Below, piece by piece: positions 4,292 through 5,442 of a DNA stretch of 5,442 nt. This DNA is from Candidatus Microgenomates bacterium (GTDB taxonomy: Bacteria; Patescibacteriota; Microgenomatia; Levybacterales; JACOYD01). The DNA lies in the NCBI GenBank assembly GCA_016182055.1, contig JACOYD010000028.1, positions 13,772-19,213 of the forward strand, in the 5' to 3' direction. Each line of letters starts with the position of its first letter. Within the stretch, counting starts at the first letter, position 1. Position numbers and translations under genes: made by a program. Under the pieces are notes generated by a model that saw only the letters and a program-made list of their open reading frames with translations, ran no database searches and had not been told where the DNA came from.

Positions 4292-5442
4292 ACCCTACCT
4301 CTATCTAAACATGAAACAAAATAAGAAGTCAACTCCTTGATTTTTACTCGTTCCTGTTTAGTAGTGTCGCGGTCTCGGACGGTAACCGTGTCATCTTCCA
4401 GGGTTTGGAAGTCAACGGTGACACACCAGGGGGTGCCGATTTCATCTTGCGATAAATATCTTTTTCCAATGTTCCCTCTGTCATCAAAAGCGACAGTAAA
4501 TGCTTTACGTAAGTTTTGATAAATATCCCTAGCTTTATCAACCAATTCCTCCTTGTTGGCAAGAAGCGGAAAGACTGCCGCTTTGTATGGAGCCAGCTTG
4601 GGGTGAAGTTTTAAGATAACCCGGCCACTATCTTCACTGTAGGCATCAATTAAAAAGGCCAGCATAGCCCGGCCAACCCCGACTGACGGTTCAATCACAT
4701 ATGGCACAAACCGTTCCTTGGTTTCCTGATCAAGATAGGATAAGTCTTTACCGGAATACTTAGCATGCTGACTTAAATCATAATCTCCCCTGTTGGCAAT
4801 TCCTTCCAGCTCTCCCCACCCCATGAAAGGAAAATTGTACCACACCTCGGTAGTCCCTTTGGAATAGTGAGCAATTTCCTCTTTGGGCAAATCCTGCAGT
4901 TTGATATTTTCTTTGTTAATTCCCAGCGACAAATACCATTTTAGTCTTTCCTCTTTCCAGTAATCGTGCCATTTCTTGCCTTCTTTGGGATTGACAAAAA
5001 ACTCCAGTTCCATCATTTCAAACTCGCGCACGCGGAACAGAAAGTTACCGGTGGTAATCTCATTTCTAAAACCCTTGCCAATTTGAGCAATACCAAAGGG
5101 AATTTTAATCCGCGTTGAATCAACCACATTTTGAAAATTGATAAAAATTCCCTGGGCTGTCTCCGGCCGCAGATAGGTTTTACGTTTTTCGTCAGAAAAA
5201 GGGAAGCTTTGCTTATTCTCTTCGTTGTCAATCGGCCCCATATAGGTCTTAAACATCAAATTAAATTGTTTGACATCTGTCCAAGCCGCTTTTTTATGAG
5301 ATGAAGCATGTTTTTCAATTTGCTCTGCGTGGTCGGCCCGAAAACGCTCATGACAGACTTTACATTCAATCAAAGGATCTGTAAAAGAAGCCACGTGTCC
5401 GGAGGCTTCCCAGACTTTGGGGTGATGAAGAATTGAAGAGTC
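4288..5442 (-). CDS. glyS: Glycyl-tRNA synthetase, homodimer type (5' end outside window)
   Basis: This class II synthetase attaches glycine to tRNA-Gly in the cytoplasm. The 384 visible residues continue to the window edge in frame (DSSILHHPKVWEASGH), so the GTG at 5394 is not the start but an internal Val. Numbering from the edge: HPKVWEASGH (7-16); a Cys/His-rich insertion (Cys27, Cys30, His45, His49); RPETAQGIF (92-100); motif 2 FRNE (125-128) with FRVREFEMMELEFF; ELEGIANRGDYDL (211-223); motif 3 EPSVGVGR (251-258); then an anticodon-binding domain from about residue 275 with GNIGKRYLSQDEIGTPWCVTVDF. It is the single-chain alpha2 type, not the glyQ/glyS two-subunit type. Motif 3 reads GVGR where many bacterial enzymes have GVDR or GADR. 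The C-terminus is complete, and its TGA stop overlaps the ATG of the downstream membrane protein gene. Confidence 0.96.
   Translation of the reverse strand, partial: DSSILHHPKVWEASGHVASFTDPLIECKVCHERFRADHAEQIEKHASSHKKAAWTDVKQFNLMFKTYMGPIDNEENKQSFPFSDEKRKTYLRPETAQGIFINFQNVVDSTRIKIPFGIAQIGKGFRNEITTGNFLFRVREFEMMELEFFVNPKEGKKWHDYWKEERLKWYLSLGINKENIKLQDLPKEEIAHYSKGTTEVWYNFPFMGWGELEGIANRGDYDLSQHAKYSGKDLSYLDQETKERFVPYVIEPSVGVGRAMLAFLIDAYSEDSGRVILKLHPKLAPYKAAVFPLLANKEELVDKARDIYQNLRKAFTVAFDDRGNIGKRYLSQDEIGTPWCVTVDFQTLEDDTVTVRDRDTTKQERVKIKELTSYFVSCLDRGRV

Noticed and set aside
1..5442. CRISPR array, tRNA or rRNA gene, transposase or toxin-antitoxin pair
   Set aside because: No regularly spaced long repeats, no cloverleaf or rRNA-like sequence and no transposase or toxin-like reading frame were seen. 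The minus-strand housekeeping genes fill almost the whole window.

Overview
The window suggests a small-genome uncultured bacterium, most likely a Candidatus Patescibacteria / CPR lineage and perhaps Microgenomates-like. The reasons are very tight gene packing with short overlaps, a MurE-like ligase that starts almost at its P-loop, a PFDFAQGR-type repeat read in frame inside a housekeeping gene, and a small membrane-anchored protein of unknown function. This placement is an inference from style and sequence features, not from a phylogeny. The genetic code looks standard: no gene carries an internal UGA, four genes end in TAA and glyS ends in TGA.

All real genes lie on the minus strand, so the biological order runs from right to left. 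First comes the 3'-terminal part of a homodimer-type glycyl-tRNA synthetase (4288-5442, its start lies outside the window). It is joined by an ATGA stop/start overlap to a 153-residue single-span membrane protein of unknown function (3830-4291). A short array of 7-bp repeats (3802-3836) supplies that gene's stop codon. Next is the start of a division and cell wall (dcw) cluster: an mraZ promoter with four TGG boxes at exact 10-bp spacing (3682-3742), mraZ (3223-3678), rsmH (2324-3220), an ftsL-like gene (2008-2337) and the ftsI-type transpeptidase (333-2018). The gaps and overlaps between these four genes are +2, -14 and -11 nt, which is a tight translationally coupled operon. A 15-bp-stem hairpin (297-329) follows ftsI. 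A new promoter (241-269) then drives a murE-like gene (1-233) that leaves the window after 77 codons.

Functionally, MraZ is the repressor of this operon and RsmH methylates 16S rRNA. The FtsL-like protein and FtsI belong to the divisome/septal peptidoglycan machinery, and the MurE-like ligase would add a residue to the peptidoglycan stem peptide precursor. GlyRS and its partner are an upstream housekeeping unit that may or may not read through into mraZ, since no convincing terminator is visible between them.

I do not see a wholly new multi-gene system. The points most worth a second look are the -10 element placed so close to the murE ATG that the transcript should be leaderless, the missing MurE N-terminal domain, the repeat captured inside rsmH, a C2H2-like Cys/His cluster in GlyRS where a Cys-rich insertion is usual, the regular MraZ operator paired with a degenerate first MraZ half-domain, and the uncharacterised protein coupled to glyS.
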